Source: VXOZ01 sp965220045
GTDB taxonomy: Bacteria; Chloroflexota; UBA11872; VXOZ01
Assembly: GCA_965220045.1 (NCBI GenBank)
Contig: OZ244803.1
Location: 2,728,001-2,792,000, forward strand
Direction of reading: 5' to 3'
DNA: 64,000 bases
Shown: piece after piece, positions 1-9,183 of the stretch
Numbering within the stretch: the first letter of the stretch is position 1
Layout of the letters: the number at the start of each line of letters is the position of its first letter
Made by a program: the position numbers and the translations under genes
Notes under the pieces: model-generated
The model's input: the letters and a program-made list of their open reading frames with translations, nothing else
Database searches by the model: none
What the model was told of the DNA's origin: nothing

Positions 1-1791
1 ACGACGCTAGGCCGTTTCGTCATGGCCGTTGACCGTACCGGCGCGGGATCCTACCGCACGCTGGCGTGCAGCCCGGCGAGCATCCGGATTACGGCTGAGC
101 CCCAGCCGGACAAGCTGCGTGTCCTCGGCCCCTCCGTGGTCGCGCCCGATGAACCCTTTGCCCTTCACCTGGTGGCCTTCGACCGGCATCGCAATGTGTG
201 CGACCGGTACCGGGGTACGGTGGCCTTCTCCGACGCCGGTTCGGCATACGCCGGGCTTCCGCCGGCAGTCACGTTCACCGCACGGGAACAGGGAATTCTC
301 GTCATCGATGACGTGCGCCTAACGTCACCCGGCCTCTATCGTCTCTCTGCTATAGACGAAGAAAGCGGCTTGCAGGCGCTGAGCAATCCTGTCCTCTGCG
401 AGACCGCGCCGGAGCGACGTCTCTTGTGGGGTGAATTGCATTGCCATAGCTGGGGCGACACGACGCTGGCGCTGATGAGCGAGCCGAACTTCAAGGTACA
501 TCCCGCCCGGCGGCACGAGCAGGCGCGGCAGGTGGGTCGCCTGGACTTCTGTTCGCCGGGGCCGATGTCCGCGCCCGATGACGCAGTCCGGCCCGAGGTC
601 TGGCAGGCGCACCAAGCGGCCTACCATGCCAATGACGAGCCGGGCACGTACGTACCATTCCTGGCCTATGAGGCGCATCCGGGCACCGGCGGTGACCGCA
701 ACGTCGTCTTTCATGCACATGAAGCCACTCATCTGCCCATGAAAGCATCCATGGACGACGTGATGGCTACGTACGGCGACCGTGCTGACGTGTTGTTGGA
801 AGCCCACATTGGCGGCGGCCCACCCAACTGGACCGCCTATCCCACCGAGGAAGCGCCGCTGCTGGAGGTCACGAGCGGGCACGGGGCGTTCGAGTGGGTG
901 CTGCAGCGCGCGCTCCGCCACGGCTACCATCCGGCGGTGATTGGTTCGAGCGACGTGCACCTGCCGACGCTTGGCGCGCCCATGTCGGCTCACTGCTTCC
1001 GGGGTCGCTTCAACCATGAACTCAACATCCGCGATACGGCGTTTGGCAGCGGCCAGGTGGCCGGGGTCTACGCGGCAGCCTGCGAACGAGAAGCAATCTG
1101 GCAGGCGATCCGGGACCGGCGTACGTTTGCCACCACCGGCGCGCGCATCATCCTGGACGTGAGCGCGAATGGGGAACCGGCCGGCAGTTTTGTCACGTCG
1201 TCCGGAGACGTGGATCTGCGCATTGTCGCGCACGGCTGTGCGCCAATCGAGCGGATGGACGTGATTCGCGGCGACCGCTGCTTGATTTCCTGGTTTCCCG
1301 GTGAACTTGACTCGTCAATCGGCTACACCGACACGCAACCCCTGCGCGCAGGCGCCTATTATGTACGCCTCCGCCAGACGGATGGCGAATATGCCTGGAG
1401 CACGCCGGTCTGGGTTCACTGTGCCGACGGCAGTGCTGCGCCCGATCCGAACCAGCCGCTGTGGAACGCCCACGAGCCCGTTGACCTAACGCAATTGCGG
1501 CCGAATGGGGCGGAGCAATATGAGGCCGCGCTCCTGGAATACCTGGAAATAGAGGAAGACCCGGCGCTGTTCCGAGACCTGACTCCGGTGAAACTGCTCG
1601 ATGAAGCGCCCGGCCGCTCGGCCTTGTTCTACGCCTACTACGCCGACGACGGCTGGCCGGTGAGTATTCGCTGGTACTACGAGTTCGACCTGCCGCGCAT
1701 CCACCTGGACTGGGGCTGGCGCGATTTCGGCGCGCGCCCCACCCCCACGAACATCACCGAACCGGCGGAAGAGAAACCGCCTTTGGCCTGA
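1..1791 (+). CDS. DUF3604 / CehA-McbA-like PHP metallohydrolase, 5' partial
   Basis: The reading frame is open to the first base of the window, so the gene begins upstream. The ATG at 22 is probably internal, because residues around it (F-V-M-A-V-D-R-T-G-A-G-S-Y-R) align with the middle of the paralogue at 45604, about 170 residues from that protein's start. An N-terminal beta-rich region is followed by the metal-binding PHP-type motif GELHCHSW, then conserved blocks LDFCSPGP, FLAYEAHP and IGSSDVH, and finally the block around RRTFATTGARIILD that is typical of DUF3604. Members of this family are thought to be metal-dependent hydrolases; the substrate is unknown here. It ends with TGA before a repeat-rich gap. 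The family call is firm and the activity is inferred. Confidence 0.8.
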   Translation, partial: TTLGRFVMAVDRTGAGSYRTLACSPASIRITAEPQPDKLRVLGPSVVAPDEPFALHLVAFDRHRNVCDRYRGTVAFSDAGSAYAGLPPAVTFTAREQGILVIDDVRLTSPGLYRLSAIDEESGLQALSNPVLCETAPERRLLWGELHCHSWGDTTLALMSEPNFKVHPARRHEQARQVGRLDFCSPGPMSAPDDAVRPEVWQAHQAAYHANDEPGTYVPFLAYEAHPGTGGDRNVVFHAHEATHLPMKASMDDVMATYGDRADVLLEAHIGGGPPNWTAYPTEEAPLLEVTSGHGAFEWVLQRALRHGYHPAVIGSSDVHLPTLGAPMSAHCFRGRFNHELNIRDTAFGSGQVAGVYAAACEREAIWQAIRDRRTFATTGARIILDVSANGEPAGSFVTSSGDVDLRIVAHGCAPIERMDVIRGDRCLISWFPGELDSSIGYTDTQPLRAGAYYVRLRQTDGEYAWSTPVWVHCADGSAAPDPNQPLWNAHEPVDLTQLRPNGAEQYEAALLEYLEIEEDPALFRDLTPVKLLDEAPGRSALFYAYYADDGWPVSIRWYYEFDLPRIHLDWGWRDFGARPTPTNITEPAEEKPPLA

Positions 1792-1850
1792 CAGGTCGTC
1801 GTTTCAGATAGTTCATCCGTCGTTGTTTAAGATTGTTCATCCAAAGGACT

Positions 1851-1880
1851 GTCATTCCCGCGCAAGCGGGAATCCATCTT
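1851..1880. repeat. REP-like palindrome, gtcattcccgc family
   Basis: Short inverted repeat reading gtcattcccgc..gcgggaatcc followed by atctt. The same unit recurs at about a dozen intergenic places in this window (for example 17215, 29950, 32357, 39260, 41734, 56295 and 59440) in either orientation. It is a dispersed non-coding element. Confidence 0.8.
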
Positions 1881-1925
1881 CCTCTTGAATCGCGGGGTGA
1901 AGGGGTCTCCATTTCCGCCGCAAGA

Positions 1926-1953
1926 GTAGGGGCACGACATGTCGTGCCCCTAC
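1926..1953. repeat. 28-bp perfect palindrome, GTAGGGGCAC family
   Basis: A perfect 28-bp inverted repeat starting GTAGGGGCACGA and ending TCGTGCCCCTAC. Three further copies occur at 23577, 56345 and 59397 with changes confined mainly to the central bases. The remaining sequence of the 1792-2088 gap shows only this and the REP-like unit. Confidence 0.8.
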
Positions 1954-2088
1954 GTCAAGAACCCGGCCCGCACTCCCATGTCCAGGGTCAACGCACACTT
2001 TTATTCATGCGCGGGCGAGCATCTATACTTTAGTGAGACACACCTTTGTATTTACCAACCTTCCCGTAAATAGGAGGTATCAACCGCC

Positions 2089-3123
2089 ATGCGCCCGCTC
2101 GCCTTCGAATACGACCTCTCCCAACACATCGATGAAGCGGAGCCGACAATGCTCTTCACCGGCTCCACGCCTGAGGAGCTCCGCGACTGGCAGGAGCGCT
2201 TCCGCGCCAAAGTGCTGAGCCTGCTGGGCATCCTGCCGGAGCGCGCCGCCCTCGTGGTCGAGTACGAGGAGGAAGTTGACTGCGGCGCCTACATCCGCCA
2301 CAAGCTGCGCTACCAGACCGAGGCAGCAGTCTGGGTGCCGGCCTATCTCCTGGTACCCAAAGGCGTATCCGCCGCGCAGCCAACAGCCGCGATCCTCTGT
2401 TTGCACGGCCACGGGCGCTTCGGCAAAGACAGCGTGGTCGGCATCAAGGACACGCCGGAGCGTACCGACGAGGTGGAACGCCTGCAGTACGACTTCGGCC
2501 GCCGCTTTGCCGAGCAGGGCTACGTGGTGCTCGCGCCCGACCTGCGCGGCTTTGGCGAGCGCCAGCCGCACTACCCTGATCCCAAGCCCGACTACTGCTG
2601 CCGCAACTACATGGCCGCGACGCTGCTGGGCCGCACCGTGGTCGGCTATCAGCTCTGCGACCTGCACGCGGCGTTGGACGTGCTGCAGTCGCTACCCTAC
2701 GTAGATGCCGAGAAGCTCGCCGCGGCGGGTCTTTCCTACGGCGGGCGCATGACAATGCTGATCAGCGCCATGGACGACCGCATCAGGGCCTGCGTGCCTT
2801 CCGGCTGCCTGAACATGTACCAGGAGCGCTACCAGAACCTGCACCAGTGCGGATCGCAACTCATTCCCAGCCTGTTGCTCTACGGCGACACGCCCGAGAT
2901 CTTCTCGCTTATCGCGCCCCGCCAGATGACTATCGAGTGGGGCCTGCAGGATAAGCTCATCCCCCACGAGTGGGCCGAGCGCGGCCTCGCCCGCATCCGC
3001 AACGCCTACGCCGCCTCCGGGCAACCGGAGAATCTCGCCGTGCACCAGTTTGATAAAGGCCACGTCTTCGAAGGCACCGTGGGCGCGGAGATGCTGCACC
3101 AGTGGCGGCAGGGCGTACAATGA
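2089..3123 (+). CDS. alpha/beta hydrolase, dienelactone hydrolase / acetyl-xylan-esterase-like
   Basis: A 344-residue cytosolic alpha/beta hydrolase with no signal peptide. The oxyanion-side motif CLHGHGRFG is followed by the nucleophile elbow GLSYGG (Ser216), an acidic residue in GLQDKLIP and a C-terminal KGHVF histidine, which together give a complete Ser-Asp-His triad. Length and motif order fit the DLH/AXE1-type esterase group. The ATG has a strong ribosome-binding site (AGGAGG at 2073-2078). The gene stands alone between a DUF3604 protein and a secreted zincin-like protein. The ester or C-C substrate cannot be told from sequence. Confidence 0.8.
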   Translation: MRPLAFEYDLSQHIDEAEPTMLFTGSTPEELRDWQERFRAKVLSLLGILPERAALVVEYEEEVDCGAYIRHKLRYQTEAAVWVPAYLLVPKGVSAAQPTAAILCLHGHGRFGKDSVVGIKDTPERTDEVERLQYDFGRRFAEQGYVVLAPDLRGFGERQPHYPDPKPDYCCRNYMAATLLGRTVVGYQLCDLHAALDVLQSLPYVDAEKLAAAGLSYGGRMTMLISAMDDRIRACVPSGCLNMYQERYQNLHQCGSQLIPSLLLYGDTPEIFSLIAPRQMTIEWGLQDKLIPHEWAERGLARIRNAYAASGQPENLAVHQFDKGHVFEGTVGAEMLHQWRQGVQ

Positions 3124-3186
3124 AGAATGTGACCCATTCGCCAGAACCCGCGCGGAGACTGACCGCAGAGTAGGGGCAAACACGGC

Positions 3187-4617
3187 GTGAAGAGACTCGT
3201 CGCAATACTCGTGCTGGGCCTTGGCCTGGCGTTACTAACCGCCACCTCCATCGGCGCAAGCGTGGACTGCCAGTTCGTGCTGGGCTTCAAGACGCTGCGG
3301 GACCTCGTCGGCCACGAGACCGTGGGCGAATGCCTTGAGAACGAACATCACAGCGCCAACGGCGACAGTGTGCAGCGCACCACCGGTGGGCTTCTGGTCT
3401 GGCGCAAGCAGGACAACTGGACCGCATTCACGGACGGCTACCGCACCTGGATCAACGGCCCCAACGGACTGCAGCAGCGGCTGAACACCGAGCGCTTCCC
3501 GTGGGAGTACGACTACGCGCCGGGTGGCGGCGTCGCAACGCCAACGCCAACTCCCATCCCACCCCCAACGCCGACACCGATCCCATCGCCCTCGCCAACT
3601 CCTACCCAACGGATAGATCCCCGCCTCGGCCGGGCATTGCAGGCGCTTCAGGCAACGTCGCTCGGCCGGACAATCTACGCCTGGTTCACGGAAGCAGCGC
3701 CCAGCGTGACGTTTGGCACAGCGCCGAAAGGTTGGACGTCCCGCTACCATGACCCGCCGCGCAACGAGATCGTCGTCGATGCGGCTCTGCGCAACGAGAG
3801 TGCCGACGTGCTCGCCGCCCTCATCGCCTGGGAGACGGTGCTGGCGGTCAATAGCAAGCGCCGCGGCCCGCAAAGCGAGCGCTGGCGCTCCGGTGCAGAC
3901 TGTCTGAACGAGGTGGTTGACGCCGAAGGCGCTATGGCGCGCTGGTGGCTTTCGCGCTATGGCCAAGAGGGCTTGCGCGATCCGAATACGGCAACGGAGC
4001 GTTTGCTCAACTTCCATGCGCGGAGCTACCGCGACCAAACCCTGGAAACGTCGGTGCTGTCGTCTGCGGCGTACCGTGAGTGGTGCGCGCAATACGGCAC
4101 GCTGCCGCCTATTCCCGAGCCGGAACAATTCGTCGACCCTCAGCTGGAATCAGCGCTTCGGCTCATGCGTACCACGGAATTTGGCGAAAACCTCTACGCA
4201 GCCTACCTACGTTCCAATGTCCATTACCTTGGCTTTGAGGACTTGAGCCGCGTACACGTGAAGAACGTGCTGGGCCTCTATGACGTAAACCGCGGCCGAA
4301 TCTTGCTCGACGACTCTCTCCGCGACGCCAGTCAATACATGCGCGTGTCCGTGCTGGTGCATGAGCTGTACCACGCTCGGCCCGGTCAGGACTTTAGGGA
4401 CTTTACCACGGAGCAGTGCTTCGAAGAAGAAACGCTGGCGTTCAGCGCTCAGGCGAAGTGGTGGCACGAGAAGTTTGGCGCGCGCGGCAAGCGCAATCCG
4501 ACAGCAAACGAGCGGTGGATGAACTCTGTTCTGAGGCTATGGCTTGCGGGACGGATCGATGAGTGGGTAGAACAGAGCGAAGGCTACCAGGAAGTGTGCG
4601 CACAGCACGGCGATTAG
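3187..4617 (+). CDS. secreted protein with duplicated zincin-like domain (second copy HELYH)
   Basis: A GTG-initiated 476-residue protein with an N-terminal signal peptide (residues 1-24, hydrophobic core LVAILVLGLGLALL). A roughly 80-residue domain of unknown function with the block TVGECLENEHHSANGDSVQR follows. A proline-threonine linker (PTPTPIPPP..., about 119-140) leads to two copies of one domain. Copy 2 (about 316-476) carries a zinc-protease HExxH motif, H392-E-L-Y-H396, and a downstream EEET segment. In copy 1 (about 142-310) the aligned site reads W215-E-T-V-L, so both histidines are lost. The shared spacing around A-x-W-W and the C-terminal WC/VC-AQ[YH]G ends proves the duplication. 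It is probably an exported or surface peptidase with one inactive domain; no named family was recognised. Confidence 0.65.
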   Translation: MKRLVAILVLGLGLALLTATSIGASVDCQFVLGFKTLRDLVGHETVGECLENEHHSANGDSVQRTTGGLLVWRKQDNWTAFTDGYRTWINGPNGLQQRLNTERFPWEYDYAPGGGVATPTPTPIPPPTPTPIPSPSPTPTQRIDPRLGRALQALQATSLGRTIYAWFTEAAPSVTFGTAPKGWTSRYHDPPRNEIVVDAALRNESADVLAALIAWETVLAVNSKRRGPQSERWRSGADCLNEVVDAEGAMARWWLSRYGQEGLRDPNTATERLLNFHARSYRDQTLETSVLSSAAYREWCAQYGTLPPIPEPEQFVDPQLESALRLMRTTEFGENLYAAYLRSNVHYLGFEDLSRVHVKNVLGLYDVNRGRILLDDSLRDASQYMRVSVLVHELYHARPGQDFRDFTTEQCFEEETLAFSAQAKWWHEKFGARGKRNPTANERWMNSVLRLWLAGRIDEWVEQSEGYQEVCAQHGD

Positions 4618-4987
4618 ACGCGCGGGCCCGTTACCCGTTAAGAGATGTCTGATCAAGCGTTGTGCTCGGTCAGCGCTGTACGGAGGGGTGAAAGAGTGTT
4701 GCCGAGCGCCTGGCTCTAATCCTCACCGACAACTCCTTTGCTAAATGTGCCGCGAGGGCTTGTAGCCGGCCATGCCCTGCGCTACCATCGAATATGGCGA
4801 ATCCCGCGCCGGACTCTCTGACCGGGTACCTGCGCTATCCGGCAATGGCGAGAGTAAAGGGGATGCGTGTCCTCGGGAATGCTTGTGGCCCTGCTTGCGG
4901 CCGCCGAGATGTCGGGACGTTTCTCATAGTTGAGAAGCCGGAGCGCGCAGGGCCGTGGCTTTTCTCCCAATGAGAAAGAGTTTCCAC
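4618..4987. other. intergenic gap, no gene seen
   Basis: About 370 bases without a convincing reading frame, dispersed palindrome or clear promoter. The last 20 bases hold the ribosome-binding site (GAGAAAGAG) of the next gene. Confidence 0.5.
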
Positions 4988-6301
4988 ATGACACAGCAGA
5001 AGCACTTCAAGCAGCTCGTTCGCAGCCGCATGGCGAAAACCGGCGAAAGCTACACCACCGCCCGCCGCCACGTACTGGCAGCCCGCACAGAAAGCGATAC
5101 TACCTTGTCAGAATCTCCCCACTTTCCCGGCGCCCATCCAGAGACGACGGCACTGCGCACGGCGTTGGCCCACGCGGGCATCACGAATCCCGCGACCGGC
5201 GACTTCTTCACGGAGGCCATGGTGTTCGGCATCGCCGGGGGAATAGGCGCGGGCGTATTCCACTTCTACTACGCCGCCGAGGACTTTGCCAGCTTCTACG
5301 TGGCCGGACGGCACCGCTGGCACGAGAGCGACGCCTACGTGCACGACGCTAGTCTGCGCTTTGGGGTAACACCGACCGTCCTCGAATCCGGCGGCAAGAA
5401 GAAGGCCGCCACGCAATTGGCCGAGGCGGTCGAGGCAACGGGCTGCGCCATCGCCTGGGTGGAAATGGCGCTCTTGGCCTACCGGGGCATACCGAGTTTC
5501 TATGCCGGCGGCGGCTACCATGTCATTACGGTATATAACCTGACGGCTGACGAGGCGCTGATTGGCGACCTTACCGATAAACCGATCGCCATTCCCCTCA
5601 GCGACTTGGCGGAAGCCCGCGCGCGTATCAAGAAGCAGAAGAACCGCGTGCTGACAGTGAGCGGTTCCCAGCAGGACTTCGACCTGCGTGAGGCTGTACA
5701 GGCGGGCATCCAGGCGTGCCGCGACGGCCTGCAGAACCAGCGCATGAAGAACTTCACGCTGGAGGCCTTCAAGACCTGGGCCGGCCGCATTCACGGCAGC
5801 AGCGGCAAAGATAGCTGGGAGCAGGTCTTTCCCCCCGGGCACAGACTCCTACAAGGGCTGCGCTCGGTCTACGACTTTGTCGAGCACTACCACACCGGCG
5901 GCGGCTTGATGCGGCCGCTCTACGCCGCGTTCTTCAGCGAGGCCGCCGCAGCGCTGGAGGATGATTCCTTTCTGCCGCTCGCGGAGGCGTACGCCGATCT
6001 CGGCCGCTTGTGGAGCGAACTCGCCGACGCGGCGCTGCCGGACAGCGTGGCGCCCTTCCGCGAAGCCAAGGAACTGCTCGCCCGCCGGGAAGAGCTATTT
6101 CTCAGCCAAGGCGCTGCCGCCACGGAGGAAGTCAAGGGCATTTGGACCCAACTCACCGCCCTGGAGCAAGTCATGAGCCAGGACTTCCCGCTCTCCGACG
6201 CCGCAAGCGCCGACCTCCGGGCGGAACTTAAGGAGCGCATCTTGCAAATCTATGCCAAAGAGTGCGCCGCCCAAGAGGCGCTGGCGGCCTTACTGGGCTA
6301 G
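4988..6301 (+). CDS. BtrH_N / DUF4872 domain protein
   Basis: A 437-residue protein that begins with a short helical block (QLVRSRMAKTGESYTTARRH) common at the N-termini of Chloroflexota proteins. A BtrH-N-like domain follows (TDFF-TEAMVFGIAGGIGAG, GGKKKAATQLAEAV, YRGIPSFYAGGGYH), then a C-terminal helical DUF4872-type region (about 250-437). BtrH itself transfers an acyl side chain in butirosin synthesis, so a papain-like acyl or aminotransfer role is possible, but none is shown here. The ATG at 4988 was chosen because GAGAAAGAG lies 8-10 bases before it; ATG 4970 and GTG 4955 are alternatives. It is monocistronic by spacing. Confidence 0.7.
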   Translation: MTQQKHFKQLVRSRMAKTGESYTTARRHVLAARTESDTTLSESPHFPGAHPETTALRTALAHAGITNPATGDFFTEAMVFGIAGGIGAGVFHFYYAAEDFASFYVAGRHRWHESDAYVHDASLRFGVTPTVLESGGKKKAATQLAEAVEATGCAIAWVEMALLAYRGIPSFYAGGGYHVITVYNLTADEALIGDLTDKPIAIPLSDLAEARARIKKQKNRVLTVSGSQQDFDLREAVQAGIQACRDGLQNQRMKNFTLEAFKTWAGRIHGSSGKDSWEQVFPPGHRLLQGLRSVYDFVEHYHTGGGLMRPLYAAFFSEAAAALEDDSFLPLAEAYADLGRLWSELADAALPDSVAPFREAKELLARREELFLSQGAAATEEVKGIWTQLTALEQVMSQDFPLSDAASADLRAELKERILQIYAKECAAQEALAALLG

Positions 6302-6811
6302 GTCGTTCAGCGGTACTGACAAGCGATTGGAAGTGCATGGGTAACCGCAGCGAGACATGCGGTGTGGTGCTTTCGTAGCGTTCACGCACTAAAATTGACA
6401 AGTGTGATGCTCTTGCTTGCGTTCTTCCACAACCGAAGTCGCAAAGTCTACCATTAGCCCATAAACCCAAACGCTACCAGCTTTGCCGCAACCAACTGGA
6501 TAGTTTTGGTGAACGTCTACACCAATCCCGGCATAGTTTCCCGCCAGGGATAGCTGCCTAAGCGGTGCCCTGTGTCCGTCCTCTTCTACCTGGTCGAGCC
6601 CTTGACCATGTTGCTTTTCCCAAACTTGACGAAGGTTGCGGAGGGTGTACACTAGGGACTCAAATCGTGTAACTGCAGCGGCTTCTTGCAATGGGGGTTT
6701 TCCCGCGCGCCAGAACGGGTGGAGCGACCTTAAGAAAAGTGTTTGCATGCGTGCGGTTCAGTTCAGTGAGAAGGGCTGCAATAGGGATAGTCACGCAAGG
6801 GAGGTAACACG
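6302..6811. other. intergenic gap with a possible gene remnant
   Basis: About 510 bases upstream of the ABC receptor gene. On the minus strand an open frame (6389-6748, up to 119 codons) reads like protein in its second half, with blocks such as SLVYTLRNLRQVWEKQHGQG and GNYAGIGVDVHQNYPVGCGK. No ribosome-binding site or family was recognised, so it may be an eroded gene. The plus strand ends in the GGGAGG ribosome-binding site of the next gene. Confidence 0.3.
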
Positions 6812-8794
6812 GTGTTTCGATCATTGTGGATGAGAGCGGCCGTTTTCCTGGTCGCTATCTTTGTAGGCTTGGCGCTTGCCGCCTGCGCGCAGGAGCCGCC
6901 GGCTGCCGAGCCGGAAGCGGCGGTGGCAGAGGAAGCGGTGGAAGCGCCGGAGGAGATGGCCCCGCAGGTCTACCGCATGGGCATCTTCGAAGAGCCCATT
7001 TCGCGCAATTACTGGAACTACTACGGCGGCCCCGGCGGCTCCGTGTGGACGCAGTACGTCCTGGGCGGCTGGACCGGCACGCTGTATGGCTACTCGGACC
7101 AGACGTTCGAGTGGGTTCCCGGCCTGGCGGCTGACTTCCCAACGGACCTGACGAAGGAGACCGTCGACGGCACGGAATACTGGACCACCGAGGTGCCCAT
7201 TAGAGCGGGCATCATGTGGAGTGACGGCGAGGAGTTGACGGCAGACGACGTCATCTTCACGGCGCAAACCGTGCTCGACTTGGGTATTAGCGGCAACTTT
7301 GGCGCCGTCGTGGACCCCGCCTTCCTCGATCGCATCGAAGCCATCGACAGTCACCGCATTAAAATCTTCTTCAAGTCGACCGACGCTGAGGGCAACCCGC
7401 AGACACCCGGCCTGAGCGTGTGGCAATTCGGCCTCGCCTTCATGCCGATTCTGCCGGAGCATTACTGGGCTCCCGTGGTTGAAGAGGCCAAGAAAGCCGG
7501 CGAGCCGGAAGCGCAGATCGAGGCGCTCATGGCGCACGTGCCGGACAACGATCCCACGCTGGGCGGCTTCACGTTCGGCAAGTGGGAGCCGGGCGCTTTC
7601 TTCGAGAACTCCCGAGCCGACAACTACTACGCCACCGGCTCCGTCATCACGCGGTACGCCAGCGGCGTCTTGCAGGAAGTGAATGAGCGCCTGGGCTACA
7701 CGGCCACGTACTTCGGCGAGGCCGGCGGTGACAAGGAGCTGGAGTATACGGTCGGACCCCACGTGGAGTCCACCCTCTTCAGCATCTACGGCAACCAGGA
7801 TGCCGCCATTCTGGCCCTGACCAACGGCGACATTGACTACGTCTTCAACCCCCTGGGGCTGGAGAAAGGCTTCCGCGAGCGCATCCAGGCTTCGGGCGAC
7901 CTGGAAATCGTCACCAACCTGGATAACGGCATGTTCTACCTGGGTTTCAACGTGCGCAAGGAGCCCATGAGCATCCGCGAGTTCCGGCAAGCCGTGGCGA
8001 TCATGATCGATAAAGAATTCGTCACGCAGACCGTGCTGCAGGGCGCGGCCATCCCCGCTTATTCCATGGTGCCTTCCGGCAACGCGGCGTGGTTCAACGC
8101 CAATACGCCCAGCCTCGGCCAAGGCCTGGATAGAGCCGAGCGGCTGCAGCAGGCCGTCGAACTGCTGAAGAGCGCCGGCTTCACCTATGAGGAAGAGCCG
8201 GAGATGAGCGAAGACGGCAACTTCGTCGCCAAGGCGGGCAAAGGCCTGAAAATGCCCGACGGCTCGGAAGTGCCGGCTTTGACAATCATCGCTCCCAGCG
8301 CGGGCTATGACCCGTTGCGGGCCACGTTCGCCATCTGGATCGAGCGCTGGTTGACCGACATCGGCATTCCGGTGCGCGCCAACCTGACCGGCTTCAACGT
8401 CATCGTGGGCGTGCTGTTCAGCGAGACCGTGCAAGAAGATCTGGATATGTGGATCCTGGGCTGGAGCCTGAGCCTCTTCCCAGACTACTTGGAGACCTTC
8501 TTCAACGGCCGCCACGCGCCGGAGAATGAAGGCGGTTACAACTGGGGCGGTTACGCCAACGAGGATTACGACTCAATCTCGTTCGGTCTGCTCTCCGAGA
8601 CCACCATCGAGGGCGCGCGTGATAAGGTCTTCCAGTTGCAGGAATTTCTTGCCGAAGACCTGCCCTACGTGACGCTGTTCACCATTCCCAAGCTGGACTC
8701 GTACCGGCCTGGCAGTATCCAGTTCCCCTACACGGAGGTCCTGGGTGGCATTGAGGGCGTGAACGGCATGCAGCAATCAGTCGTCATCAAGTAG
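6812..8794 (+). CDS. ABC transporter substrate-binding lipoprotein, family 5 (oligopeptide type)
   Basis: A 660-residue extracytoplasmic receptor for a peptide/nickel-type ABC importer. The GTG start follows the ribosome-binding site GGGAGG. The signal peptide ends in a lipobox LALAAC, with lipidated Cys25, and an acidic AEPEAA linker follows. The mature part has SBP_bac_5 features: DGEELTADDVIFTAQTVLDL, an NGDIDYVF segment and MSIREFRQAVAIMIDKEFV. It is followed by a strong hairpin and then the permease and ATPase genes of the same importer. The cargo could be a peptide, an oligosaccharide or another large solute and cannot be decided from sequence. Confidence 0.9.
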   Translation: MFRSLWMRAAVFLVAIFVGLALAACAQEPPAAEPEAAVAEEAVEAPEEMAPQVYRMGIFEEPISRNYWNYYGGPGGSVWTQYVLGGWTGTLYGYSDQTFEWVPGLAADFPTDLTKETVDGTEYWTTEVPIRAGIMWSDGEELTADDVIFTAQTVLDLGISGNFGAVVDPAFLDRIEAIDSHRIKIFFKSTDAEGNPQTPGLSVWQFGLAFMPILPEHYWAPVVEEAKKAGEPEAQIEALMAHVPDNDPTLGGFTFGKWEPGAFFENSRADNYYATGSVITRYASGVLQEVNERLGYTATYFGEAGGDKELEYTVGPHVESTLFSIYGNQDAAILALTNGDIDYVFNPLGLEKGFRERIQASGDLEIVTNLDNGMFYLGFNVRKEPMSIREFRQAVAIMIDKEFVTQTVLQGAAIPAYSMVPSGNAAWFNANTPSLGQGLDRAERLQQAVELLKSAGFTYEEEPEMSEDGNFVAKAGKGLKMPDGSEVPALTIIAPSAGYDPLRATFAIWIERWLTDIGIPVRANLTGFNVIVGVLFSETVQEDLDMWILGWSLSLFPDYLETFFNGRHAPENEGGYNWGGYANEDYDSISFGLLSETTIEGARDKVFQLQEFLAEDLPYVTLFTIPKLDSYRPGSIQFPYTEVLGGIEGVNGMQQSVVIK

Positions 8795-8825
8795 CAACGC
8801 GCAAACCTGCGAACTTGAACGAGGC

Positions 8826-8862
8826 GGCGCCGGGCGTTGTAGACGCCCGGCGCCGTCCTTGC
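8826..8862 (+). terminator. strong hairpin after the receptor gene
   Basis: A perfect 12-bp stem (GGCGCCGGGCGT at 8826-8837 and its complement at 8843-8854) closes a 5-base loop about 31 bases after the receptor stop codon and is followed by GTCCTTGCTTT. It probably terminates or attenuates transcription and gives the receptor a higher level than the permeases. The T-run is imperfect. Confidence 0.65.
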
Positions 8863-9115
8863 TTTAACTCCATCTTTAACGCCGGATTCGCACTGCGTCT
8901 TGTACAACGTCTTACATAAGCGCCAATGAGACGTGCGTATTTTCGCCACGCGCAGGAGTGCGACGCTGGCAATGGGACGCCGTTTGGTGTAGGCGAGACG
9001 CGGCATGAGTCCCCACGGTGATATTGATACCAAGCCAAATCCAGCGGTTTACCTCTTTTTCATGGATAGGCGAAAGTGACTTGGGTTCCTCATACTCTCA
9101 ATCCCTTTAGATAGT

Positions 9116-9144
9116 TTGACGCCAGTCCCGCGAGTGTGAATAAT
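9116..9144 (+). promoter_or_regulatory. candidate sigma-70 promoter for the permease/ATPase genes
   Basis: TTGACG (9116-9121) and AATAAT (9139-9144) are separated by 17 bases and lie 40 bases before the first permease start, after the hairpin at 8826. The rest of the 8795-9183 gap shows no gene. This supports a second transcription unit for the membrane and ATPase subunits; it is a prediction only. Confidence 0.4.
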
Positions 9145-9183
9145 AAGGCGCAATAGTCAATCACAAAGGGGTGGTGCCCGCGA

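Noticed and set aside
6821..8515. 564-codon open frame on the minus strand
   Set aside because: It lies wholly inside the ABC receptor gene, reads as His/Gln/Arg-rich text, and has no ribosome-binding site; it is a GC-rich shadow.
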